Below are positions 52,933 through 60,598 of a stretch of DNA of 64,000 nt, one piece after another. Source of the DNA: Deinococcus hopiensis KR-140 (GTDB lineage Bacteria > Deinococcota > Deinococci > Deinococcales > Deinococcaceae); the NCBI RefSeq assembly GCF_900176165.1, contig NZ_FWWU01000007.1, positions 1 to 64,000 on the forward strand. The letters are read 5' to 3'. The position numbers were made by a program, and so were the translations under genes. The stretch's first letter is position 1, and each line of letters starts with the position of its first letter. Below the pieces are notes generated by a model that saw only the letters and a list, made by a program, of their open reading frames with translations, did not search any database and was not told where the DNA came from.

Positions 52933-53393
52933 CAGGGCCAGGGGTGAACTGGAGGCCCGCCACAGCCAGCGACGCGCCCTTTTTGCACGAACTTCATCAC
53001 GCCAATCGCCCGGATCTCCAGGCGTTGCCACCCGAAGTCCGGGAGCCGCTGCTGGCCCTGCAATACCAGGCGCGTGAACGCGAGTATCTCCGGCAGTACC
53101 CGCATGCACAGCGGGAAATGATCTGCCGAGGGGAGCGGGCGGTGGGCGCCTTCCTGACAGCGGGACGGAGCGGCCACCTGCTTCTGATCGACCTGGCCGT
53201 TCATCCCCAGGCGCAGGGCCGGGGTCTGGGGACCCTCACCCTGAAGTGGCTGCAGACCCGGGCCCGGGCAGAAGGGCATCCGCTGGTCTTGCGTGTCATG
53301 CGGGATAATCCCGCCGTACGGCTGTATGCCCGGGAGGGTTTTCGGGTGTGGGGGGAGGAGGGGCTGAGGCTGCAGATGGGCTGGGCCCCGTAG
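52929..53393 (+). CDS. GNAT-family N-acetyltransferase of the collar cluster
   Basis: A 154-residue acetyl-CoA-dependent acetyltransferase. Motif A is seen in LLIDLAVHPQAQGRGLGTLT (the Q-G-R-G-L-G acetyl-CoA loop), then LKWLQTRARAEGH, LRVMRDNPAVRLYAREGFR (motif B). GTG 52929 overlaps the previous stop. GNAT genes occur beside tail-collar proteins in other genomes, suggesting they modify these proteins or a partner. It is the last gene before two strong terminators. Confidence 0.85.
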   Translation: MTGPGVNWRPATASDAPFLHELHHANRPDLQALPPEVREPLLALQYQAREREYLRQYPHAQREMICRGERAVGAFLTAGRSGHLLLIDLAVHPQAQGRGLGTLTLKWLQTRARAEGHPLVLRVMRDNPAVRLYAREGFRVWGEEGLRLQMGWAP

Positions 53394-53592
53394 AGGATCA
53401 GCCACGGAGAAAGCGCTCCAGAACGGTGCATTCACGAAAAAAAGAGTATGGTGTGAACGTCCTGCACCACCTCGCGTCATACACCTTGCTCCGAGACGAA
53501 CGCGCCTCAATCTCAGGATCTTAACTTGCCTACCCGATTGTTGTGACCCTTGAAGCAGCAGCGCCCCTGGCCTCGGTCAGACACCCAGAGAG
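53394..53592. other. Leader-free spacer after the collar operon
   Basis: No gene. The stretch leads into the first of two terminators; a short AT-rich segment near 53440-53455 (AAAAAAGAGTATGGTG) could be a promoter, without confirmation. Confidence 0.4.
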
Positions 53593-53619
53593 AGGCACGT
53601 TCCCAGTGGGAACGTGCCT
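53593..53619 (+). terminator. Strong terminator 1 after the collar operon
   Basis: A 12-bp perfect stem AGGCACGTTCCC / GGGAACGTGCCT with a 3-nt loop, followed by TTGTGCCTTTTC. It lies 200 bp after the GNAT stop. Confidence 0.85.
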
Positions 53620-53712
53620 TTGTGCCTTTTCTTCTGCCCCTTCCTTCTGAAGGACTTCGACGGCAAAATGGAGCGATCTCAGAATTAGACACACATCTTC
53701 AAATTGTCCTGC

Positions 53713-53756
53713 AACTGTTCGGCACGGGAGCTGGCCCCGTGCCGAACAGTTAATTT
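53713..53756 (+). terminator. Strong terminator 2 before IS982
   Basis: A 16-bp perfect stem AACTGTTCGGCACGGG / CCCGTGCCGAACAGTT with a 7-nt loop, followed by AATTTT. It lies just before the left end of the IS982-type element and could protect against read-through from either side. Confidence 0.85.
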
Positions 53757-53762
53757 TATGAC

Positions 53763-54629
53763 TCACCGCGAATAGGGGTTGACAAGGGCGGCCCGAAGGG
53801 CGCTAGGGAGAGGGCTCATGAGCCCTCTCGATCTGACTTTCCTACCGCTTCAAGCCGCAGTGACGCGCCTCACCCACTGGATCGCGCCACACATCCCAGC
53901 GAAATTGCTTCACCCATACGAGAAAATGTCAGACGCTCAACTGCTCGCGGTCGCTCTGCTTCAAAAGCTCCATAAGGTGCCGTACTTCAGCCGGTGGTGG
54001 CGGTTTCTCAAGCTCAACCACTTCCCGCACTTTCCATCCGAAGCCCAGGCCCGCATTCGACTGGCTCAACTGACCCCAGTCGTTGAGCGGCTCGCAACCG
54101 AAGTCCAGACCCTGGACTTCGTGGTGGTCGATTCCGAGCCCCTGCCCGTCTCGACGTTCAAACGCGCACCTCGGTGCAAATTTCGTGGGGCTCGTCACGG
54201 ATTCAGCACCGCTGGACCCGTGTATGGCTTCAAATTGCATGCCTGGAGCGCTCTCAATGGCAAGATCGTGAAATACGACATTTATCCCGCGAATGAACAT
54301 GATTTCACCGTGCTGTGCCACATGAACCTGGATTGGGTCGCCTACGGCGCTCCAAGACAGATTGGGGATAAGGGGTACCCGTCAGGAACATGCCTGACGC
54401 CTCCCAAAGTGAACGCCAAGCAGGTTGATCCGCGCTGGAAGGAAGAATATGGGGCCGCGAGGAAGTGCATCGAATCTGCCTTCTCCGTCCTTGTGGGTGC
54501 AGGGCTGCGCTGGGGACAAGACCTACCTCAGTCTGCGATTGAAGGTCGCGCTGGGCGTCCTGGCGCACAACCTGAAATTCATTGACCTCAGTGGCTGATC
54601 GCCACCCTGTCAACCCCTATTCGCGGTGA
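53763..54629 (+). mobile_element. IS982-family insertion sequence with 22-bp terminal inverted repeats
   Basis: TCACCGCGAATAGGGGTTGACA (first 20 of its 22 bases, 53763-53784) is matched perfectly in inverted form at 54608-54629. The ends enclose one transposase gene. The total is about 870 bp, close to a typical IS982 length. Target duplications could not be determined from the flanks. Confidence 0.85.
53818..54598 (+). pseudogene. IS982 transposase, frameshifted near the 3' end
   Basis: The DDE-type transposase is intact through DSEPLPV (first Asp), YGFKLHAWS, GDKGYP (second Asp) and the IESAFSVLVGAGLRWGQ region, about 230 residues from ATG 53818. Near 54516-54522 the frame shifts, so the normal tail (KTYLSLRLKVALGVLAHNLK) is in another frame and ends at TGA 54596-54598. 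The frame as read runs to 54585 with a wrong tail. The shift follows the last catalytic Glu, so partial activity cannot be excluded, but the gene is probably dead. Confidence 0.8.
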
Positions 54630-54670
54630 CTCGGTAAGTCAAACCTATTGAGATGGTATTTTACAAATAC

Positions 54671-54872
54671 TCAAGGTCCTTCGTAACAGCTGCCATCCTC
54701 TGCCGAGATAATAGAGTAAGTTGAGCCAGGTGCTTTTTCATCTGGATTGTTCGTCTCTATCAAATGAACAACACTCCATCCAGGCTTCAGCGTGATGCTG
54801 AAGGTGTATGTTTCCGTGAACCTATTTGGCGACTTGCACTTTTTGCCACTCCCTTCACACTGCTGGGTTTAA
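54671..54872 (-). pseudogene. 3' part of a low-GC exported protein gene split by IS630
   Basis: Minus-strand frame CEGSGKKCKSPNRFTETYTF, SITLKPGWSVVHLIETN, GSTYSIISAEDGSCYEGP, ending at TGA 54671-54673. It has Cys residues and the same low GC as 55981-56437. The upstream frame has a TAA, so at least one frameshift exists besides the IS insertion. Unknown family. Confidence 0.6.
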
Positions 54873-55980
54873 TACGGGCTCCAAGTAGATCATTTACGTT
54901 AGATGGATGAGGCAGTCTGCTTTTACCCAACCCCTTGAACATTCCGCCGAAGAATTCTGGAGGATTTTTCAGACCAGTACCTGCGCGGTGGAGCGCCGCC
55001 GGTCACAGTTCTTCGCGCCGCTGTGCGAGCAGCGCGCCCTGAAAGAGATCCTGTCCATCAGTCGCTATAGACGGGTCATGGCCTACCACACTGCTGGAGC
55101 GCTATCGGGAACTGGGCCGCGCGGCGCTGCGAGAAGGGCGACAGACCAACCGCGGTGCCCCGACCCTCTTGACGCCGGAAGAGCAGCAGCGCCTGGCAGC
55201 CCGGATCCACCAGGATTTCGAGCAGGGCATCGTGTGGGAAGGCAAGCAGCTGCAGGCCTGGATCAAGCAGGAATTCGGCAAAGACGTCTATCTGAGCCGT
55301 ACCTACGCGTTCATGCGTGCTGCCGGCTTTTCTCCACAGAAACCACGCCCACGGCACGTCAAGGGAGACGAGAAAGCCAAGGAAGCGTTCAGAACAAAGC
55401 GCGAGTGGAGAAGCTCCGCCGTACGGAGCTTCTCCACGCCCGAGTGTCGCTGTGGGCGATGGACGAACATCGTCTCGGCTGACAACCCATTCTCCGTAGG
55501 GTCTGGGCACCGACTGGACAACCCCTGGTCCGTCCCGTGCATCCACGCTACGAGTGGCTCTACATCTACGCGTTCGTCAATCCGGAGAGCGGAGAAAGCC
55601 GGTTCTGGTTGGTGCCTGTTCTGAACAAGGAGGTCTACCAAGGCGTGATGGCGGCCTTTGCCAAGCGTGTGGGAGCGGATCAAGACCACCACGTCCTCGT
55701 GGTTCAGGATGGTGGGGGATTCCATGTCCCTGCGGTGCAGGGACATCCACCTGGTGTTGAAGCCGTGACCTTGCCACCGTATGCCCCAGAGTTGCAACCC
55801 GCCGAACGGCTCTGGGCTTTAACCGATCCCACCGTCGCCAATCACTGCTTTGACACGCTGGAGGACTTCACTCAGACTCTTGCTCAACAGTGCGCTTGGT
55901 TGGAGACCCAGCCCGATCTTCTCTCGCAGCACACCCTCTTTCACTGGTGGCCTTTATTAACGAAATAATCGGGATCCGTA
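54873..55980 (+). mobile_element. IS630-family insertion sequence inserted at TA
   Basis: The left end reads TACGGGCTCCAAGTAG, and the right end, read inverted, TACGGATCCCGATTAT, giving partial terminal inverted repeats, each starting with the TA that IS630/Tc1 elements duplicate. It interrupts the low-GC gene. The 1.1-kb size fits the family. Confidence 0.7.
54907..55968 (+). pseudogene. IS630-family transposase with several frameshifts
   Basis: Coding pieces lie in changing frames: FFAPLCEQRALKEILSIS; TPEEQQRLAARIHQDFEQG, WEGKQLQAWIKQEFGKDVYL, SRTYAFMRAAGFSPQKPRPR; LHARVSLWAMDEHRLG then stop; HPRYEWLYIYAFVNPESGES, VLVVQDGGGFHVPAVQ, VTLPPYAPELQPAERLW. These are the helix-turn-helix and D-x-D/E (DEHRLG, QDGGG for D-x-N, PELQPAE) parts of an IS630 transposase. 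The last catalytic motifs are present but the frames do not join. Confidence 0.8.
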
Positions 55981-56437
55981 TGAGGGCAAACATGAAGGCA
56001 TAATGGGTTATGTTACCATAACCGTCTATACCAAGCGTATGACTTTGTGCACTAATATATTTTGGTTTCACCTTCCCATCAGTAATTGTAAAATTACCGA
56101 CACTGGCGCAAGAGACATTGTTCACACTTACTTTGCTGGCATCAAAAATACTTGAGAGTCCTCTCTTAAAGCCGGCCAAAGTAGTACTCATAACCGATTG
56201 GGCAGCCTCAGAACTCACCTGTATGCTGATGGTCTTATCCGATCAAATCGTGCCGACATTACTCCATACTTTACTGAGGGGAACGGGCTAATCCTCCTTA
56301 GTAATGTATCTCTCTACGGTGCCTTAACTCGTGAAGCCCAGCGTGGTGGGATCCACGAGCGAGTTCGCGGTCCTACAGGAAGTGGCCAGAAGGGTTGCAG
56401 TGAAGGCGCTCATCGGTATTTTGGTCTTAATATTCAT
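55981..56437 (-). pseudogene. 5' part of a low-GC exported protein gene split by IS630
   Basis: ATG 56437 is preceded by AAGGAG and begins a signal-like sequence (MNIKTKIPMSAFTATLLATS, with Cys following) that stops at a TAA after 37 codons. In the same reading, with stops, the sequence continues: SDKTISIQVSSEAAQSVMST, SIFDASKVSVNNVSCASVG, NFTITDGKVKPKYISAQSHT, GIDGYGNITHYAFMFALI, and is then cut by the IS at 55980. The base composition is clearly lower in GC than its neighbours. Family unknown; likely foreign lipoprotein. Confidence 0.6.
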
Positions 56438-56854
56438 GGTTGTCTCCTTGAATTACCTGAGGAGCAGGAGGTTTGTGTCGCACTCTCTTTGCTTGAAACA
56501 ACAGTAGAAAAACGGCCGTGAGAGACAGATGAGCAGCCGCCTTTCCGAACGGTTCGAGGGAACGGTTCGAGGTGGGAAGACGGATAAACCGCTCAGGGGC
56601 AGCAGCAGAAGACCTGACAAATTTTATGAAGGCGAGGCAATCTGAACGTAAGCCCCGAACGTCTGTGCCTTCGTGGACATCAAAGCTCAGGGCCACCCAA
56701 CACGCTTTCCGAATCACCATGGGCTATGGCCAAAGATCATGACCGATACCGGGGAGCCACGCGCGTTGTCTGCCGGCCTCGCTCGCGCGGAGCTGTCGCG
56801 TTTGCCGGCACACACTCCGTTCTCTTTTTGAACACCTTCTCCTTTTACAAGGGC
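56438..56854. other. Intergenic stretch, no supported gene
   Basis: It contains the promoter side of the broken low-GC gene. A minus-strand frame (56427-56720) is open but has no ribosome site or motif. Otherwise nothing was found. Confidence 0.4.
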
Positions 56855-57829
56855 TCAGGTATCCAGATCCGCTTTCCTGATAGGCGTCAGGAAGCGGATG
56901 GCACCCGGCAGGATGTTGGCGGTAAACGGCGTGGTCTCGACGTGGAGCTCACCGTCGAACTGCAGGGGAAAGGGCTCGTCGGCATCCACGGTGACGCTCT
57001 TGGCCTCCAGGGTTTCGAGGTTGCCGCTGAACATCGGATCGCCGAGGCCGAGCTTGCCGCGGACGGAGTCAATGATGTTGGGCACCAGGCGCAGGATGTT
57101 CCCGGCCTTGATGAGCACGACCGTGAACTTACCGTCGCTGGGGCTGATATCGGAGGTGATGGGCAGGCGGTAATTGGCCATGCCGAAGTTGGCGGCCATG
57201 ACGCCGATGCCCTCGAAGGTGCGCTCCTCGCCGTCGATGACGAGGTGGAAGGTGGTCTTTTTGGGATTGATCTGCCGCATCGCGCTGATGACGTAGGCGA
57301 GTTCACCGTACTTCTCCTTGAGATCTTCGGAGTCGCGGATCATCGCGGCGTCCGCGCCGGCGCCGGCGAGCATGGCAAAGCCGCGCTTCTCGCCCCTCAC
57401 CTCGATCTCCCCCAGGTCCACCCGGACGGTGTGGCCACCTGCCAACACGGCAGCCAGTTCGGCAGGGTCGTTTGGCAAGTCAAGATTCTTAGCGATCAGG
57501 TTGGCGGTGCCCGCCGGGTACGCGAGCATGGGCACGTCTTTGTAGCGCGCCGCGTAGGCGAGGCTGCTGACCGTACCATCCCCACCTGCACCGATCAGCA
57601 GATCGAAGTTCTCCAGGTTGGCGACGTACTCGCTCATTGGCGTGTCCTTGACGAGTTCACGTTCGGTAACTTCAGCTCCAGCCTGCCGGACCAGGCTGAC
57701 GAAGCCGGGGAGGGTACTCTCTCCCTGGCCACTTCTGGGATTGAAGACCAGCAGCACTCGCTTAGCGGCCAGAGCAGAAAGGGGATCAGGAGGGACTGCG
57801 GCGCCGGAGGAAGTGGAGGGATCTGTCAT
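56855..57829 (-). CDS. Diacylglycerol-kinase-family lipid kinase (YegS/DagK-like)
   Basis: A 324-residue cytoplasmic or membrane-associated enzyme phosphorylating a lipid alcohol. The N-terminal catalytic lobe has LLVFNPRSGQGE and the nucleotide-binding GAGGDGTVSSL; the segment AYPAGTANLIAKNL is the family's G-T-A-N-D/L motif. The C-terminal lobe reads IDGEERTFEG and DADEPFPLQFDGEL. ATG 57829 is used; the TTG at 57844 is a less likely start. The gene starts 7 nt after the hydrolase stop and is thus second in a two-gene operon. Confidence 0.88.
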   Translation of the reverse strand: MTDPSTSSGAAVPPDPLSALAAKRVLLVFNPRSGQGESTLPGFVSLVRQAGAEVTERELVKDTPMSEYVANLENFDLLIGAGGDGTVSSLAYAARYKDVPMLAYPAGTANLIAKNLDLPNDPAELAAVLAGGHTVRVDLGEIEVRGEKRGFAMLAGAGADAAMIRDSEDLKEKYGELAYVISAMRQINPKKTTFHLVIDGEERTFEGIGVMAANFGMANYRLPITSDISPSDGKFTVVLIKAGNILRLVPNIIDSVRGKLGLGDPMFSGNLETLEAKSVTVDADEPFPLQFDGELHVETTPFTANILPGAIRFLTPIRKADLDT

Positions 57830-57836
57830 AAGTAAC

Positions 57837-58649
57837 CTATTCAACCGCCCGGAGGAGGCGTGCGGTAGCAGACTCTTCCTCCGCTTCTTTAGGGTTTGCG
57901 AACTTTACTGACCCCTGGGCCTTCCCACGCACTCTGGCAAGGGTATCCTCCACCTGTTCCACAGGGCGCCCCTGCACAAAGGCAGTGACGGTGTGCGCCA
58001 CCACCTGCGCTTGGCGGTCATGCAGCGCGTGCCCCCCACCCCTGATCCGCACCCGGCGTGCGTTTGGTAAAAGCAGCGACAACCTCAGCAGTGCATCCCG
58101 GCGCACCACCCGGTCGAGTTCGCCCTCCAGGATCAAGGTGGGTGAGCGTACCTGCGCCGCAAGTCTGAACGTCACGTCGTGTCGCCCTGCCCGCAGCAGC
58201 TTCCAGGATCGGCGTACCCCCGTCCGGACGTACGAGCGCAGCAGCCGCATCAGGAAGCCGGGCCGTTCGTGCCGGATGTCCAGGAGGAGGTGACCCAGGA
58301 GCCGTGCGGTGGGCGCCGTCTCCTCACGGCCACTCGGGGCGCACAGCACCAGATGTGACGCCAGGTCCGGCGACGTACTGGCCAAATGCAGCAGGACCTC
58401 GCCTCCCTGCGAATGACCGAAGAGCGGCACGCCCATCAGCCCGGTTGCCCGCAACCACCCCGCGAGGTGCCTGGCCAGCGATCCAGCATCCAGGTACGCT
58501 CCCGGTGGCGCGGGCGTCAGGCCATGTCCGGGTGGATCATACGCCCACACTTCAAAATGCGCTGCCAGGTGCCGTTGCAACCTCACGTAATACAGGTGGC
58601 TACATGCCAGGCCTGGCACCAGGACCAGCGCTGGTCCCGAGCCCTGCAC
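57837..58649 (-). CDS. Alpha/beta hydrolase coupled to the lipid kinase
   Basis: A hydrolase of 270 residues or more. Oxyanion/strand region LVLVPGLACSHL, DPPGHGLTPAP, nucleophile elbow GHSQGG, acid in LEGELDRVV and base in GGGHALHD. Homologous-looking sequence (WTNIAGIRTYACVQG) continues upstream of the GTG at 58649 to about 58700, but no ordinary start codon is in frame there, although AGGAGG lies near 58725. So the start is uncertain or a frameshift is present. Substrate unknown; a lipid or acyl ester is possible given the neighbour. Confidence 0.8.
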   Translation of the reverse strand: MQGSGPALVLVPGLACSHLYYVRLQRHLAAHFEVWAYDPPGHGLTPAPPGAYLDAGSLARHLAGWLRATGLMGVPLFGHSQGGEVLLHLASTSPDLASHLVLCAPSGREETAPTARLLGHLLLDIRHERPGFLMRLLRSYVRTGVRRSWKLLRAGRHDVTFRLAAQVRSPTLILEGELDRVVRRDALLRLSLLLPNARRVRIRGGGHALHDRQAQVVAHTVTAFVQGRPVEQVEDTLARVRGKAQGSVKFANPKEAEEESATARLLRAVE

Positions 58650-59524
58650 GCAGGCGTAGGTCCGTATCCCGGCGATGTTGGTCCAGACGTCACGGTGCGC
58701 GGTGCACTGAGGTTGCTGAGCCGTGGTGCCACCTCCTGAGGCGATACTCTAGAGCCATTCGGAGGCGGACGTCATGTCTGCACCCTGATGGGAACACTCC
58801 AGGACGTTGCCCCATGCGATTGAACCAGACAAAGGAGTCCCGTGAAACTGACTGCCGGCTCTGCAGACAGGAGCCGGCAGTGGTAAGGGGCTGGGCTTCC
58901 TGGGTCAGCGGCGGCTTGAACGCACTTTTACCGGCTGGCAGGTCAGGCGATGTTGCCGAGCCGCCAGCATCGAGAGGCAAAGGATCAGCGCGGCAGGCAG
59001 GATTTCCATAGGCCAGTGTGACAAGTGGGGCTGACAGCTTCGTGACAGGGTCAGGGGCATGACCTTCATGCTGGAGTTCAGCTGGGGACGCTGGACGAAC
59101 CTCACCATCCTCCCAGCCCTGAAGGAATGGGCTTGGGCGTCAGGTTCTGGCGGGAGACCGGCTCGGTCCGCACCTTTATGCGCGCTTGAGGAGAGCTGTT
59201 CATGGCTGTACACGGAGTGATCAAAACCTTGGAGCCAGATCAGGGTCAGGGTTGACCGGGAGTCTGACGGTGAATTCTGCTGGCCTTGGAGTCGGAAAGC
59301 CCGCCGCCCCTGCTGGAATGGCGGGAAGCCCCTGCAAAATTCAAGCACTGATTCAAGCCTGATGACTTTGTCCCTGCTCTACTTTAGCCAGCTCATTTGT
59401 TGGGCCGTCAACTTTGGTATATCAGGGGCAGTTTTCAGCTGAGGCATGAAGTACCTCGTACGCTTGAATGCCGAGGAACAGACGCAACATCCCGGTCCGC
59501 GGTTCGCTATTCCTGGAAACGAAA
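58650..59524. other. Intergenic stretch without a supported gene
   Basis: A 10-bp hairpin CTGCCGGCTC / GAGCCGGCAG (58852-58861, 58871-58880) lacks a T-run. A short minus-strand frame around 58905-59060 has one hydrophobic segment (MEILPAALILCLSMLAARQ) and could be a tiny membrane peptide; there is no ribosome site. Nothing else is recognised. Confidence 0.35.
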
Positions 59525-59941
59525 TCAGATTCGTTGTGCAATCTCCCAGATATGTCCCCCTGGGTCCCGAAAACTGGCAGTTCGAACGCCCCACGGCCGG
59601 TTGATTGGACCGTTCAGGAGGACAACACCACGCGTCGCGAGTTCCCCGCATAAGATGTCGACATCCGGAACTTCAATCGTGAAAACCAGTCTGGATCCTG
59701 AGTCCGGCTGAGCAATGCGGGCAGGCGCTATCAGTTCGTCTGCTTGAGTAATGCGGAGCAGATTGATGAGCGTCCCTCCGAACTCAAACACCGCTGAATT
59801 CCCGTCCTCGTACATGACGGGCAGAAGAAAGACCTCCCGGTAAAACTGCCGGGCGGCTTCGAGGTCTTCGACAAATAATGTGACAGCCTGAATCCCTTGT
59901 ACCCAGGTCATGTTCTCCGCAGCGCTATTGAATGCGTCCAT
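59525..59941 (-). CDS. VOC-family protein (glyoxalase/bleomycin-resistance fold)
   Basis: A 138-residue protein with two beta-alpha-beta-beta-beta modules: VTLFVEDLEAARQFYREVFL, then VFEFGGTLINLLRI; VFTIEVPDVDILCGELATRG and FRDPGGHIWEIAQ. Metal-binding or antibiotic/isomerase-type activity is possible; many VOC proteins are of unknown substrate. The ATG at 59941 is chosen because AGGAGG lies 9 nt upstream; ATG 59911 is the alternative. It stands alone. Confidence 0.82.
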   Translation of the reverse strand: MDAFNSAAENMTWVQGIQAVTLFVEDLEAARQFYREVFLLPVMYEDGNSAVFEFGGTLINLLRITQADELIAPARIAQPDSGSRLVFTIEVPDVDILCGELATRGVVLLNGPINRPWGVRTASFRDPGGHIWEIAQRI

Positions 59942-60598
59942 ACGAGTTTTCCTCCTCATGGCGGTTTTGCTTGGGGACTTCTAAGCAGCGAGGGAGCGTG
60001 TAGGCAATCACCATACTACGCCATGAACAGAATTACAATCAGTGATTTGCTTATTTGGAAAAGAGTGGAGGTGATCGAGCAGGACCGCGTCTACACACTG
60101 GGTGACGTGGCCTCCCCTTCCCGAATCCTTAGCAGTATGTCTCGACGGAGGTGTGACCGGCGCCATGTTGAAGCCCTTCCCACTCGGGTGCACCAGGCAT
60201 CTGGGCCTCCCGACGCCTTGTACTCCTCCGTTGTTGTTGGCCCCGCTCGCGGCCTTGCTGGGATGACCCGTACAGACCTGGACACCTGGACGCTGTGCTT
60301 CATGGGCAACAGCCGGTGACGGGTCTGGATGGATCAGGGTCATTCTTTTCAGCAGCACTTCGTCTTCCACGGCGCCTCCCTGAAGCAAAAGGGGTTGCCC
60401 CGAGGGGAATCCATCATATGGCTGATGTGTGGCAGCCTGGACACCTGAACAGGAGCGGATGGCCGCCCTCAAGCGGGCGAGGTGGTTATCGCCGCCACCC
60501 GAACGGAAGACGGCCCCATTTGCCTGACCCAGGAGCCTTTCCAAACTCCCGCCGAGAACACACCGGCGCACCCGGGACGAAGTCTAGAATGCCCTTTC
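59942..60598. other. Intergenic stretch, no supported gene
   Basis: Long minus- and plus-strand frames are open (for example 60008-60571 minus) but show no motif, start signal or natural hydrophobic pattern. The first 120 bases are AT-richer and may hold the VOC promoter. Confidence 0.35.
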
